From: Ursus arctos
Lineage: Eukaryota > Chordata > Mammalia > Carnivora > Ursidae
DNA: 64,000 nt
NCBI RefSeq assembly: GCF_023065955.2
Contig: NW_026623089.1
Span: 33,448,767-33,512,766 of the forward strand
Reading direction: 5' to 3'
The translations under genes and the position numbers were made by a program. The stretch's first letter is position 1, and each line of letters starts with the position of its first letter. Below the pieces are notes generated by a model, which had not been told where the DNA came from, ran no database searches, and was given only the letters and a program-made list of their open reading frames with translations. Below are positions 27,701 through 42,700 of this stretch, in pieces.

Positions 27701-30700
27701 TAGTGGATTATTCATTCTCTTTGCTAGTCTGGTATTCTGTTGCAGTTCTTTGGCTCATTTTAATATCGCATTGTCAGTGTTTTGCCATGATATGTATTTT
27801 AGTGTGTTTGGGGTATATTCCTACTTTATCTCTCTTTTTATTTTTATTTATTTATTTAAGAAAGAGAGTACGTGTGTGCGAGCAGGTGCATGTGGGCACG
27901 GGGAAGGGCAGAGGCAGAAGGAGAGAAGCAAACTCCCCACTGAGGACAGAGCCACAACCCCGAGATCATGACCTGAGCTGAAACCAGGAGTCGGACAGTC
28001 GATCGACTGAGCCACCCAGGCGCCCCATCTCTTATTTCTAAAATGAGCCTAAAAATAAAGGATAGGGACTAGAATGGTAGGATATTCAGGTGCATTAGAA
28101 TTAAAGCAGAATGTTCTAGAGGTGGCCAACCTGTAGCAACTTTTAAGTTCTAGATGGAGGCCATGATCTTGGTCTTCATAAGCTTTGATCTGGGGGCTGT
28201 TTTTTTTTAAACCCAGAATATTGACCTGATTGTGAGTAGGCAAATCAGATCACATTTAGACTAAAAATCTGGTTTTGATCTGACACTATCGCATTTATAG
28301 TCTATTGAAGTAAAACTTAATTTCTCCAAACTTGAGTGTCCTGGTGTGTCATTTAGTTCACATATTGGTGTGTGCAGATCTGAGTTTTGCAGTCTAAATG
28401 GCTAAGGAAACTGTCAGGACTAGTACCTCTGGAATTGTAGCTTTCAGAATCTTCAGTTAGTAGAAAAGGAAGGCACTATCAATACTCACGTTTTACCCTA
28501 ATATCAAATCATTACCCAGCAAAAAGTGCTTTTTCTTCTGGATACTTTTTTTTTTTTTTAAAGATTATATTTATTTATTTGAGACAGAGCAAGCACAGTC
28601 GGGGGCAGAGGCAGAGAGAGGGAGAAGCAGACTCCTGCTGAGCATGGAGCCCGAAGAGGGACTCCATCCCAGGACCCCGAGATCATGGCCTGAGCCGAAG
28701 GCAGACACTTAGGTGACTGGGTCACCCAGGCGTCCCTCTTCTGGATACTTTTAAGAGCACCTGAATCCCTCCGGTAGAGTGAGGGGATGTCTCAGGACCC
28801 CAAGTAGAGCAAATCTGGCATTGAAATGCATCTTAAGTGAGAAACTGAGGGGACTAGTTAAGAACCTGAAAACTTGACTAGCAGGCTACTGCTAGTGAAT
28901 ATTGAGTACATTTGATCACTTTGTGATTAGAAAAAGTTTAATGAGCACTTGCTAGGCTGTTGCTTGCACATACTCTGCACTAGATATGTTGATTCAGGCC
29001 CCAAGCAGGACATCTTGGCTTTGGACTATGTAGCTGTACAGGGCTAAAGCCTGGATCTAAGAGCGCCATCTGGTGGTTCTCTCTAGATACCCAGTTTAAT
29101 GAAAGGGAGTCTTCTGATGCCAGTTCAGCACAGCCATTATAATGACCCAAGGAAAGAAAATATATGAAAAATGTGTTTTGCCATGAAAGACAGCAACCCA
29201 TTTAGTATTGTAAGCAGGAACAACAATAAAAGTTGTTATACGAGGATTTTAGGATATTTCTAGTCAAGATGCCATTTTTGGGGAGACACCAGTCATTAGA
29301 ATTCCATCTCTGAGTCCCTAAATGGCAGGATTTTTATTAGAAAGGTAGTACTTAGAGATTGTGAACATTTGCTTTTGACTTGCATAGTTTATCCTAATTG
29401 TGTTAGTTATTAAATTTCTTAAGAGAGCTCTGTGGTGTATGTGTGTGTATATATATGTATACACATCGCTTTAGACTTATAAAAATAGCATTGCATCCTA
29501 TTTTTATCAGTCTAGATCAAATCCATGAGAATTCACATCACAAATTTAATGTTTCAGCCAAGAATAGTACATTTCTTTCCACAAGTAACTTGGCAAGTTC
29601 CAAAAAGATCCCTCAGTGAGTTTCTTCAATTAATTATGGAGCACATAGGGAATTGAAAATTAAAGTAAGTGTGAATGGAGGCCATGTAGATCTCATTTGT
29701 CCTATAAGTGCTCGTAATACCTACTATCTCATAGGGATTTTAAGGTGTATAATTTTCATAAGGCCCTTTAAGTTCCTGAGGGAAAACTCTCTGTAGTTTA
29801 AAATGTTATTAATTTGTATTCTTCTCTCCTGTTTATCCAGCTTACATTCAGGCATACTAATTAGTCATGATGTGTGTTAGCTAGAACTCTGTTTTTTAAG
29901 TTTACTTTATAGCAAAGTCAGTAATAATTCCGTAACTTTAAAGTCCACATTTTTTTTTTTCTAAGAAATGTTTTTCTTCTTTTTCAGGTAACAAATATAC
30001 TTTAGAGACTAGACCAAACCAAGAAGGCATTGATGTAAGACAAGAGCTACTGAAATTCCATTCTACTTATTATTCATCCAACTTAATGGCTATTTGTGTG
30101 CTAGGTCGAGGTAAGAATCCTTAAAATTTTTCATAGAATTGGATAATCTAAGTTTTCTATTTGTCTCTTTCAAAGTATTGGAAGAAGGATATATGGCCTT
30201 TTATCTGCTCAGAGGCTTTCGAAAATGATCTCCTTGTTGGAAAATATGTGGAGAGGAATTTTGTTTTTAACTGTGCTCAAAAAAGGAGTATAGATGATTT
30301 AAAATGGAGACCTGAGAAAAATATAAATTACTAGTAGGTATTATAAACATATAAAAGCAAAGAACGGAAGTATAAGGGGAAAGATTAACAGATTCAAAAA
30401 ACTAGGAACAAGATTAAAAGGCAGATGAAGCGGGGGGGGAGGGCAGATACTGATACACTGGAAAAATGATTTGGAATATAATCAAAGGTTTGACTTTTTA
30501 TTTATTTTCCTATTATTTTTCAATTTTAATTTTTAAAGTTTTTATTTTAATTCCAGTTGGTTAATATACAGTGTTAAATTAGTTTCAGGTGTACAATATA
30601 GTGATTCAGCAATTCCGTACATCACTCAGTGCTCATCACGACAAAAGTACACTCCTTAATCCCCATCACCTATTTCACCCATCCCCTCACTCCCTTCCCC

Positions 30701-33700
30701 TCTGGTAACTATCAGTTTGTTCTCTGTCATTATGAGTCTGTTTCTTGATTTGTCCTCCCCCCCCCCCCCACTTTTTTTGTTTCTTAAATTCCACATATGA
30801 GTGAAATCATACAGTATGGTCTTTGACTGACTTATTTCACTTAGCATTATATTCTCTAGCTCCATTGGTATTGTTGCAAATGGCAAGATTTCATTCTTTT
30901 TTATGGCTGAGTAATAATCTGTTGTATATATATACCACATCTTTATTCATTCATCTATCGATGGACACTTGATCTGCTTCCATATAAAGGTTTGACTTTT
31001 TAAATGCAAATTAACTAAAGACAATTTAGTGTTTCCTCCTGTTAAATTACCATAATTTTGTTCTTGTTTTTAAGCAATACTCATTATGGAGGAGCAGTGC
31101 CTTTTTATATTGGTGATGGTGTATACAATTTATGCAATTGCTCTAGACTTTCTGGAGAACAGGTTAACAAGGTGCATCACCCTCAAAAAGAATGTTTTTA
31201 TTTCTAGAAATGCAATCTAAGGAAATAACCACAGTTGTTCGAAGAGGTGATACACTAGGATGTTTCTATCAGTATAGTATTAGTGAAAAGTTAGAAATGA
31301 TCTGATTGTTCATTAATAGAAGATGGGTTAAATAATGATGTTATAGCTATGTAATAGGGCATCTTATAGAAAATTGCATCTCTTCTCCCACTTTCTATTC
31401 TCCTATCTCCTTTATTTTTCTTTACAACATTTATTACCACCTGACATAGTAAGTATTTGTTTATCATTGTCTACCATACTAGAAAGTAACTTACTTGAGA
31501 CTAGAAGCTGTTTTGTTCACTGCTTTGTCCCCAGTGCCTGAGTTAGTGCTTGACACATCATAGGCATATGGTAAATATATATTGAATGAATGAATAATTT
31601 TATGACAGCGTTTTAATAACATGGGAAAATATTCTTGATATGTCCAATGGAAAACGAAAGCACTCTGTAAAAACTATGTGCTATATGATCCATTTGGGGA
31701 TTTATAAAAAATTATAATAGACATATATGGTATAGACATAAGACAAAATTGGAAAACATATACTAGCAATTTAATGTGGTATAGTAGTTGAGAACTCATG
31801 CTCTAGACTCTTAGAGCTTGAGTTTGAAGTCCAGATGCACCACCTACTTAGCTGTGTGGCCTTGAGCTAACTGAGTTACTTCAGATCTCTGAACTCTAGT
31901 TGTTACATTTTTAAAATGCAGATGTGCTACCTCATTACCGGTTATGAGGTTTAATCAAGATAATGCAAAAGTGTTTAGCATGGTGCCTGGCACATGGCAA
32001 ATGCTCCATAAACGGTAGCTACTTTTAGCATCCCATAATCATGAGATTATGAGCGACTTTTTCCTTCTTTTTACATTTGTTGTTAGCTTTCTACTTTTGG
32101 CAAATGTTACATTTGTAAGTAGAAAATAAACAACTTTTAAGTTGGTAATAGGAACCAGGATATAAAATGGGTCCAAGGAGTGAACCCAATAAAATAAAAA
32201 GTGTATCTATAATTCTGTGTGCTTGCTAACAGTAGCTAGTTCTAGAGTGTTAAATATCACTTGGTATTTAGAGCCTCGTCCTGGGAATATTTTTGTCTAT
32301 GTTACATTGAGATGAAAAACGCTTCATTTCAGTAAGCACTTATGGGGCAAGTAATAATGACAACAGATGAATCAGGCAGGAGGCTTGCCTTCCTTGTTCC
32401 CTGTTTACTGGACGTGACAGAGCGTGTCTGAAAGATACAGATGTTTCAGTTCCGATTGCATACACATCACTCTCCTAGTGTGACTGACCTGTGCTAACTT
32501 CAGTGGACTTGATGAGGGGCCTGGGAGAGGTGTCCTTGCAGCACAAGAGGTATGAGGAGGAAACAGGATCTCTCAGAGGATTAATAGAAAATCCGCTCCT
32601 TCTTCTAGGATGAGGGGAGAGAAAGAGTAACCATGTGGAAGGATCTCTGTCACAAAGGGACAAAAAGGTTTTTCTCTGTTCTCCCACGGGACCATCCCTC
32701 TAGTTGTGGCAGCACTAATTACCTGGAAACTTGGCAAATAGGTAACTATCAAGTACAGTACAGACACTGGGATTGCCAAGTCCTCGTGATGTAATGACGA
32801 AAGGGACTCAGTTCCCTGATCTCCAGTAGCACACTGCTTAGTGGAGAAGACTGACTGCAGTATCATAGAGCTACTGTACCTTTAAAAAGCTACATTGTAC
32901 ACTTACACTTTTAGGGTAGAAATAATCAAAAGGCACACCTGGTAGAGCCTTGCTCAATAAAGGGCCTCGCTGTTGCCAGCACCTCAGGTTGATCCACCTT
33001 GGTTTACTGCCCACCTTGTTTTAGATCACATGTTCCGTCTGTGCATAAATCTGCCATCCCTTGCTCCAGATACACCCACTCCATTCCTGAGTTTACTTGT
33101 CATATAACAAGAAGCCACTGGTCTGCCCTGTATTTGGCTCTGGACATTTAGAGGTCCTGAGTACATGTAAAAAAGAAATTGAAATAAAAATATGTACATT
33201 TAATAAGTAAAGTGCAAACGCCCATATTCGTAGGCCTAAAAGAGAATTTCATACTATATAAAGGCAAATCTCGAAGAGTGATTAAGTGCTCTTTAAAGAG
33301 TTCATGGAAAAGTTCAAAATGGGTCATAGAATATCAAGGGGAAATTTCTTATTTGATCTAAATGCTTCCTGACAGTAACAGGTGATGAATGTTTATACCA
33401 TTTATAAATAACTTATTCTTGAGGAGACAGAATCAAGGTGAATGGTTATCTTGTCTATGAAAAAATAACCTTTTGGGCACCTGGCTGCCAAGTTTTTCTT
33501 TTTCCTCCAATCCTGTGATGACAATGCCCTCTCCTCAAAAATCTCACCTTAAGTCATTTTTGTTATACTTCCAAAAGTGGGATTTTGTTAATACACTCAC
33601 ATAGAAGTATGCCCGTTAAAAAATTGAGATTGCCTGCAGTTTTCACTAAAGAGAGCTTTGAGATATTTTTGTTTCAGCACATAGAGATCTCTCCCTAATT

Positions 33701-36700
33701 AGTGACTGCATCAAATTCTAATGTATAGACATTTCACAATCTTCACATGCTCATAGATGTTTAGGTCATTTCCAGTTTTTGTTGTAAACAGTGCTGCAGT
33801 GAACATATTATACATCTTTATAAGCTTTTCAAGTATAACTTTATAAAAGAAAAAGGTAGGTGATAACATAGAATAACTTAAGTGGCTATATCATTCTACC
33901 AACAATTACAAGTCTTTGAATGAGTTTGGCACATCATGATACAGAATCATATAATGTTAGACCTTGGAAGGGACTTGGGATCATCTCACCCAGTGTTCTC
34001 ATTTTATAGAACCTGAAGCGGTTAAGCAGGTAGTCAGTTGATGCTGTTGGTGAAGCCAGGGTTAGGATCCAAGTCCTCTAGTCTCCCCACCCAGGATTCT
34101 TTTTACCATTTTGTACTCTTTCCCCACAGAATCACTCACAGACTCTAACATTTGACTTTCAACAATGGGCTTAGATTGTGTCTATTTATAAAGTATATGT
34201 TATAATCTATCAGCTGATGGTTTAGCCTCTGGGCAATCGTAGATTAAATAGTTTTCCAAATGCAGCCAATTATTCTATTACTGTTTTTAATACATGTTTT
34301 AAATTTATTGCAAGACAACATTTGTGAAACAGTTACAGAGCTAGACACATGTGAGGTATAATCATTATCAGTATTGCTTAGCTTTAGAAGTTACACAGGC
34401 ACTGACGGGATTGAACAGAGTGCTTCAACTTCTTCAGATGCAGCTTTAAAAAAAAATCGTAAGTTTTCTTTTTAATAGTCTGAAGGTTTTTCAGGAGATC
34501 CTAAGGTTTTGTTTAGCTTTATTGAGATATAATTGACATGTAACATTGTGTAAGCTTAAGGTATACAATGTACTGATTTTATATATGTATATATGATCTT
34601 AAGGTTTTAAATATTACCTGTCATGTTATGATTAGTTTAAGTTCTGTTTTCATTGTCTGTTTTCTCACAGAATCTTTAGACGACTTGACTAATCTGGTGG
34701 TAAAGTTATTTTCTGAAGTTGAGAACAAAAATGTCCCACTGCCAGAATTTCCTGAACACCCTTTCCAAGAAGAACATCTTAAAGTAAGTGCATGTATTTC
34801 TGATATATTTTTTTTAATTCAAGAACATAATGTATGCCTAGTTTACCAAAGAGTAGATGAAAAATTTTGAAAGTTTTATTCATCCCCCCCCCTTTTTTTA
34901 AAGATTTTATTTATTTATTCGACAGAGATAGAGACAGCCAGCGAGAGAGGGAACACAAGCAGGGGGAGTAGGAGAGGAAGAAGCAGGCTCATAGCAGAGG
35001 AGCCTGATGTGGGGCTCGATCCCATAACGCCAGGATCACGCCCTGAGCCGAAGGCAGACACTTAACCGCTGTGCCACCCAGGTGCCCCTATTCATCCCCT
35101 TTTTTAAAAAAGATTTTATTTATTTATTTATTTATTTGAGAGACAGAACGAGTGGTGGGGAGAGGCAGAGGGAGAGAAAGAGAAGCAGACTCCCCACGGG
35201 GCAGGAAGCCTGATGTGGGGCTCAATCCCAGGACCTGGAGACTATGACTTGAGTCAAAGTGGATACCCAACCGACTGAGCCACCCAGGCACTCCTGTTTA
35301 TACAGTTTTTAATATTTGTTTGGATAATTGAATCAGTTTCACATTTATTAGGGATATGTATCACCAAAAAGATATCAATATATATCTGATCTTTCCATAC
35401 TTAAAGTAGTTTTGGTAGTTATAGCCTTGATAAACTGGAGAGGCTGTTCTCCAGTGCCAGAAGGCAAGCATATCTGGCACCGGACATGGGCTGTACATCA
35501 ACTGTTATGAGAGTCCACTTAGAAAGAGCCCGGGCCAGTTATTCTTTGTGGTCAGTACAATTTTCTCTGGCAATAGATTCTCTTTTGAATTTGGGATTTT
35601 TCCATGAAAATTTGTATTCTTCATAGTTTATAAATCCTTTATTCAGTAGGAGTTGCTATAGCTAATCTTTCTTGATTTTTTTTTTTCCCAGCAACTTTAC
35701 AAGATAGTACCCATTAAGGATATTAGGAATCTATATGTGACATTTCCCATACCTGACCTTCAGAAATACTACAAATCAAATCCTGGCCATTATCTTGGTC
35801 ATCTCATTGGTCATGAAGGTCCTGGAAGTCTCTTATCAGAACTTAAATCAAAGGGTAAGTCTTTTGGGCACCAAATTCTGAGGGTAGTACCCCACATCCT
35901 TTTACTCTGGCTCCCGTTTTCTCCTAGATATTTTTGTGTGAAGGAACATTTTTGGATGAGACAGTTTTGGGTTTTTGGGAGAGTGAGGTGGTGGTTGTTA
36001 GTGTGCTTTTGTTTTTTTTGCTTTGGTTTGTTTCTTTTCCCATAATTTGTTTTACCCTTCAGTATTGTGCAACGAAGTTTAGATTTTTCAAAAGATACTG
36101 TGCTACATGTTTTAAATAATAGAGAGGTTCAAAAGTAAAAGCTCATGTTGGTTATTCTTTACCATCTCTGTACAATAATGGTACACATAATTTATTCGCC
36201 TGCTCTTATCTATCAGACCAGAGGGTATGCTAGGGTCTAGTCAGTAGATGATTTCCAAGGCTCCTCTCAACTCAGGCTCTGCTTTTATGTAACACTTAAG
36301 CAAGGTAGTTTACTCTTGCCTGGGAACTGACTTGAAGAGTCCTGAGGAAACCTCCCAACCCAAAAAATCCCTTCAGTCTTCCACAGTGTCTGAAACAGTT
36401 TTTCTGAACCGATTTTTGCTGCTCTTTTCTGCAAGTGGTCCATTCTATTATCTTGGGAACGTATAGCATAAATTAAAAAGAACATTCTTTGTCCTAAAGG
36501 AAGCCACACATATAATCTTGTTTTGATTTCCTTTGAATATTACAGGTTGGGTAAATACTCTAGTTGGTGGACAGAAGGAGGGAGCCCGAGGTTTTATGTT
36601 TTTTATCATTAATGTGGACCTGACTGAGGAAGGATTATGTAAGTATTGACCTTTAGGCTTTTAATGAAAATTAACTTCTTATGATACATTTTTAAAAATT

Positions 36701-39700
36701 TCTTAATGCTGTGGATCTGTTTTATGTTGTAAAGCCATAAAACCTCTAATTCACACAATTCATCCATTGTATTTTTCATGTGCAACTTGGCCTTCATTTC
36801 ATGGTGATTTTTCCTCCTTAACGACTTGTCATTATGTTGCACTTGTGAAATGCGTACTTGGCTTTTCATTGACTCATTAACTTCCCTCAAATCCCTTCTG
36901 TCACATGTCCCAGAGCCTGGAGGGCCATGTGTGGGACTCTAAAACCTATCTCAGGGGGTGAGGACTCCATTTCTACTTACCTGACTTTACCCTAGGAGTG
37001 AGCCCACTGCTTTGAAGGATTCAAGGACTGAATGGTTTTTAAGTGTCCCCCTTTTTTCCAGTACACGTTGAAGATATAATTTTGCACATGTTTCAATACA
37101 TTCAGAAGCTACGTGCAGAAGGACCTCAAGAATGGGTTTTCCAAGAGTGCAAGGTAAGTTTGTTTCACCAACATTTTTCTTAAGGAAATTTTTCAGAAAA
37201 CATACATATGTGAATTAATTTAAATTTAAGGTCCAGTGAAGGGCGCCTGGGTGGCTCAGTCATTAAGTGTCTGTCTTCTGCTCAGGTCATGTTCCCAGGG
37301 TCCTGGGATCGAGCCCCGCATCGAGTTCCCTGTTCAGCCAGCAGCCTGCTTCTCCCTCTCCCCCTCCCCCTGCTTGTGTTCCCTCTCTCACTGTCTCTCT
37401 GTCAAATAAATAAATAAATCTTAAAAAAAAAAAATTTAGGGCCCAGTGAAACTTTTAAAGTTCCGGGGTTTTTCTGTTGTTATTTAAACTCTAAAATCTT
37501 GCGATGCATAGTAGCTTTAGTTAAGGCTTAGTTGTACTCCTCTGATTACCTGCCTGGGGCACAATTAGGGCTAAGGCATCAAGTAACCTTTTTTTGGAGG
37601 GAAAAAGAAATTGCTTTTCTATCGCTCAGAAGAAAGCCATTAGTTTCTTGAGCTTGTAGCTATCAGGGTGTACCTTACTGTTCGCCTGAAGCTTCATGAG
37701 CCTCATCATTTTCAGATCTGCTGACAAAAATCTATAGTGAACTTTCAAAGAAATTGTGAATTGTTGTATATATGATTTTGTTCTTAAAAGTGATTTTATT
37801 ATTGTATGTATGGAAAAGCCTGGCTGTCTCTTACTATTTTTTAATAAAACAAAAGTTCTCTTTCTGAAATTTTTTTATTTTTTAAGATTTATTGATTTGA
37901 GAGAGAGAGTGCACAGGGGAGAGGGACAGAGGAAGGGGGAGTGTTTTAAGCAGACACAGGGCTTGATCCCACAACTCTTGAGACATGACCTGAGCCGAAA
38001 CCAATTGTTGGACATTCAACCAACTGCAGTACCCAGACGCCCCTTCCAGAATTTTAAAGCATTCTTTTAAATGTTTTATTAAAGATATGTACTTTATATG
38101 TAAGGTCTATTGAGATTCTGAAATGTATTTTAGGATGAGAGAAATCCTTTTTACTTAGGTAAAAGTTTAAAGGGATACTCTGTGCTTGTGGAACGTACAA
38201 CAGAAACTTCTAATCTGGGTGCAGTTCTCTGAATGGGTCAACAAAATGATCATCTGTACAGCTGTTGATCTTGGAAGGTTCTTCCACAGTTTTCCTAATT
38301 CTTTGACTAATAGTTTGAATAATTAGGGCTAAAGAATCATATTCTGGGGGCGCCTGGGTGGCACAGCGGTTAAGCGTCTGCCTCTGGCTCAGGGCGTGAT
38401 CCCGGCGTTATGGGATCGAGCCCCACATCAGGCTCCTCTGCTATGAGCCTGCTTCTTCCTCTCCCACTCCCCTTGCTTGTGTTCCCTCTCTCGCTGGCTG
38501 TCTCTATCTCTGTTGAATAAATAAATAAAATCTTTAAAAAAAAAAAAAGAATCATATTCTGTTTTGGTTATTTTCATTCATGTTCTGTGCATTTCTAAAT
38601 CAAGCATAGCTGATTTTTTCTGATAAAGTTAAATATGGAGTAGAAAGTCTGTGGTGCAAACTAAACACTAAAGAAAGAACATTTTTTTAAAAAGTATTTC
38701 TAAATAGTAGTTGACTTATGTATAATTGGATTAATTTTCCATTTTAGGACTTGAATGCTGTTGCGTTTAGGTTTAAAGATAAAGAGAGGCCACGGGGCTA
38801 TACCTCTAAGATTGCAGGAATATTGCATGTAAGTTTGTTATTTTACGTATACATTGGTGTGTAGAGTATTTTCATGATCCTGCATATATTACCTTAGTAC
38901 TACATGAATGATAAAAATTAAAGTTGAAGTATAAAACTTTAGACTTTGTAGCAACCAGGCAAACTCTGATGTCAAACCATGCTTAAAATCTTAATTTTCA
39001 TCATCCTAAAAATTATTATCTATAATGTTTTTCATTACAGAGGCATTTTGCTTCGTGGATTTAAATATTTTTCAATCTACAATGTGTCAGATGCTTATTA
39101 TGTGAAAGCTATATAGACCATCTACTTTTCTCCACTTCTGTTGCTACCACACTAGTCTGAGCTACCATCATTTCTTGCCTAGACTACCATTATAATCTCT
39201 TACCTGGGGTCTCTGTTTTCCCTCTTGTTCCACACTATAGTTTATTTTTCCAGCCTCGGTAATCTTTTGAAAACCAAAATCAAATTGTTTCTCTTCTCTG
39301 TGTCAGGTCCTTCAGTAGTTTCCTATCGGAGTTGAAATAAAATCCAAAATGTCATGTTGGCTCACAAGGTGATCTGGCCCCAGCCTGTCTCTCTAACCGT
39401 TTTCTATATAACTCCCCAACCCATCTCCCCCATTCTCATTCCCCTCCAGTTGTACTGGCTGCCTGGCTGCCGAATCTTCAAGTGTTAAGTTTATTCCTCC
39501 CTCTTGGGACCTTTTACATTTGCTGTTTTCTCTACCTGAAATTCTCTTCTCTCTTGTCTTTGCATGGCTGGGTTCTTGTCGTTTGGGTTTTCACTTAGGT
39601 GTCTCTTTCTCATAGAGACCTTCCCTGACCTCCCAGTCATGCCCTGCCCCTTTTTAATTCATAGCACCTATCACTATAATGAGGCTGTTTGTTTATTGTC

Positions 39701-42700
39701 TGCCTCCCTCCCAATTAGAATATAAGCTCCTTGGGTAAAATAAGTGAAGGGAATTAAGAGTGCATTTACCTTGATGAATACTGAGTAATAATATAGAATT
39801 GTTGAATCACTGTATTTATACATCTGAAACTAATATAGCATTCTATGTTAACCATACTGGACTTTAAAAAAAACATCAAAAAACTTTAAAACTCTGGTCA
39901 CTCCCTCTCCTAACATACATGTTCGTTATTGTTTTGTATTTTAGTTCAGCCTTGAGTCTTAATCCCCAAATGAATTATCGTTATTATTAAATGTATTATT
40001 GTATGGGAAAAAAAAAGGATATAAGCTCCGTAGGGAGCAGGGACATCGTATCTGTTTTGCCTGGCACAGAGTAAATGTGCATTAAATATTTGTTGAATGA
40101 ATGAATCAGTCTGTCTCAATATAATGGAAGTTGCTTTTACTAATAAAAAATATCTTCGACATTATTTTTCTTCAGCAGCCGAAAATATAAGCCATTCCCC
40201 CCCCCCACAAGAACTTTCTAAATGCTTTTCTGATTTCAATCATAGAAATTTGAGAGGAAATTCTGTTTATAAAAATGTATGTACTTTATATTAAGAATCC
40301 TATAGGTGTCAGCATTTCACTATCAAATTTTCTTCATTAACAAGTATTCAGTTTTTAGCCAGAAATATTACACTTTTCCCTGAAAAAAATACGATTTTGC
40401 TCTCAATAATGTAAATGTATTTGGGGATTAACCGCAAAATCAGCCTGCAACAGGAAACTGCTTCAAGTGTGGTAAGAAAGAAGAAAGAAATTTTTCCAGT
40501 GGAGTAAAATTTAATTGAAGGAGGATGTGTGGGGGTGTGTAAAATAATGGGTTCAGTGTGTTAGAGATTAGTTTGCTTAGTAAGTTAGACTCTATAGTAG
40601 CCTTGCACATTTTATTTATCTATTTATTTTCCTTTTAATAAGTATTATCCCCTGGAAGAAGTGCTCACAGCTGAATACTTACTGGAAGAATTTAGACCTG
40701 ACTTAATAGAGATGGTTCTCGATAAACTCAGACCAGAAAATGTCCGGTGAGTCACTTCACAGATTTTACTGCTACATACTAAATTTTCAGTAATGATTCA
40801 AAGTTGAAAATTTGGAATTGTGAAGTAAAATGCTTTTAAACTTGTTATCGAGCATGATTAAAGTAGAAAGAAGAGTATAATGAAGCAATAACAAACATCA
40901 GCAAATCAGTACCTGACCAGCCTTTGTTATCCTTAACCACCCCTCCTCACTCATCCTCTCTCCACTCTAGATGATTCTGAGGCAGGATCTCTAAAACATG
41001 AAGACTTTTTTAAAAAAACAAAACAAGGGGCTCCTGAGTGGCCCAGTTGGTTGGGCATCTGACTCCTGATTTTGGCTCAGGTCATGATCTCAGGGTCCTG
41101 GGATCGAGCCCTGCATCAGGCTTCATGCTCAAGAAGGGAGTTTGCTTGAGGATTCTCCCTCCCCCCTCCCTTTCTCCCACTCACACACACACACTCTCTC
41201 TCTAAAATAAATAAATAAATCTTTAAAAAAACCTAATCATGATTTCATTATCATGAATAAAATGTAACAACAGATCATTAACCTGGCTTCATCCTAACTC
41301 AAATACCCAGGGTATCAGCTTACATATCTGACTTCATAAAGAAGTGAGAACACCCTCTTTTTTCTTAAGTGGAAGTAAGGATTACAGTCTCATAATCCTT
41401 CTCACTGACCAGTGATTAACCAGGAGATCAAAAGTTGGAGGAGTTCTTACAGGAACAGATACTCTTATTAGAGGAGGTTCAGCCCTAAAGAGCTTATGAA
41501 CTATCCCATGATATTTCTGCCTTAAAATTGAATTTCACCCATGTTTTCCAAAGTGAAATAATACCAGGAATATACTTAAGGGACACATATTTTGAATTTT
41601 TTGTTTTTCTCCTCTGTCAAGCACGTATTTCCAAAATTCTCCTGGGAACTTGGAGATTGAGTAAATATGTGTTTTGGAACAGTCATTTTATGAATAAAAT
41701 CAACAATCTGGTAGAAGTTTTTGAAGAAGAAAAACCCTTCTGACAGAACTATTCCATCAAAGGTCTTTTTCCTAGTTACCATTGTTTGTACTTTTCCAGA
41801 CATGTACTAGCAACAAATGATGGGAAAATTAAAAGAATTATTATTGGTAGTGATACAGTGTGATAAATACAATAAAATGACATAGAACTAACTCTACGTA
41901 CACATTCTATCAATACCATTTTCCTAGTTTAGGTATTTTACTATAGTTAATGTAAGATGTAACTGTTGAGGGAACTGGGTGAAGAGTACATGGGACCTCC
42001 CTGCATTATTTTTGTAACTTCCCATGAATTTGTAATTATTTCAGAATTGAAAGAAAAATATTTACAGTAGCAACAAAAATGTAAAATAAATAGGAATGAA
42101 TTTAATCAAAGATAAGCAAGACTTCAACATACAAAACTACAAAACAGTGCTGAAAGAAATTAAAGACTTTGTTAGGAGGCTTGCTATTTAAATTCTCTCT
42201 AGTCTGATTCCTGGGCTCTGTGTAATCACAATCAAAATCCTAGTAGCCTTTTTTCCTTTTAGTAATTGGTAAACTGATTCCACAATACCCATGGGCATAC
42301 AAAGGACCTGGAATATCCATAACACACCTTTTTTTTTTTTTTTAAGATTTATTTATTTTAGAGAGCAAGTGTGGGGTGGGGTGGGGGTGGGGGGAAGCGC
42401 ATCGGGAGAGAGAATCTTGAGCAGACTCCATGCTGAGCCTGGAGCCCAATGGGAGGCTCGATCCCAGGATCCTGAGATAATGACCTGAGCTGAAACCAAG
42501 AGTCAGATGCTTAACCGACTGAGCCACCCAGGCGCCCAGCCATAATACTCTTGAACATAAAAACAAAAGTTGGAGGACTCAAGCTACTGGATTTGAAGGC
42601 TAACTATAAAGCTACGTTAATTACAGCATTGTGCATTGGCCTGAGGATCAAAAAGAAATCATTAGAATAGGACAGAGTCCAGAAATAGGCCCACACATAT

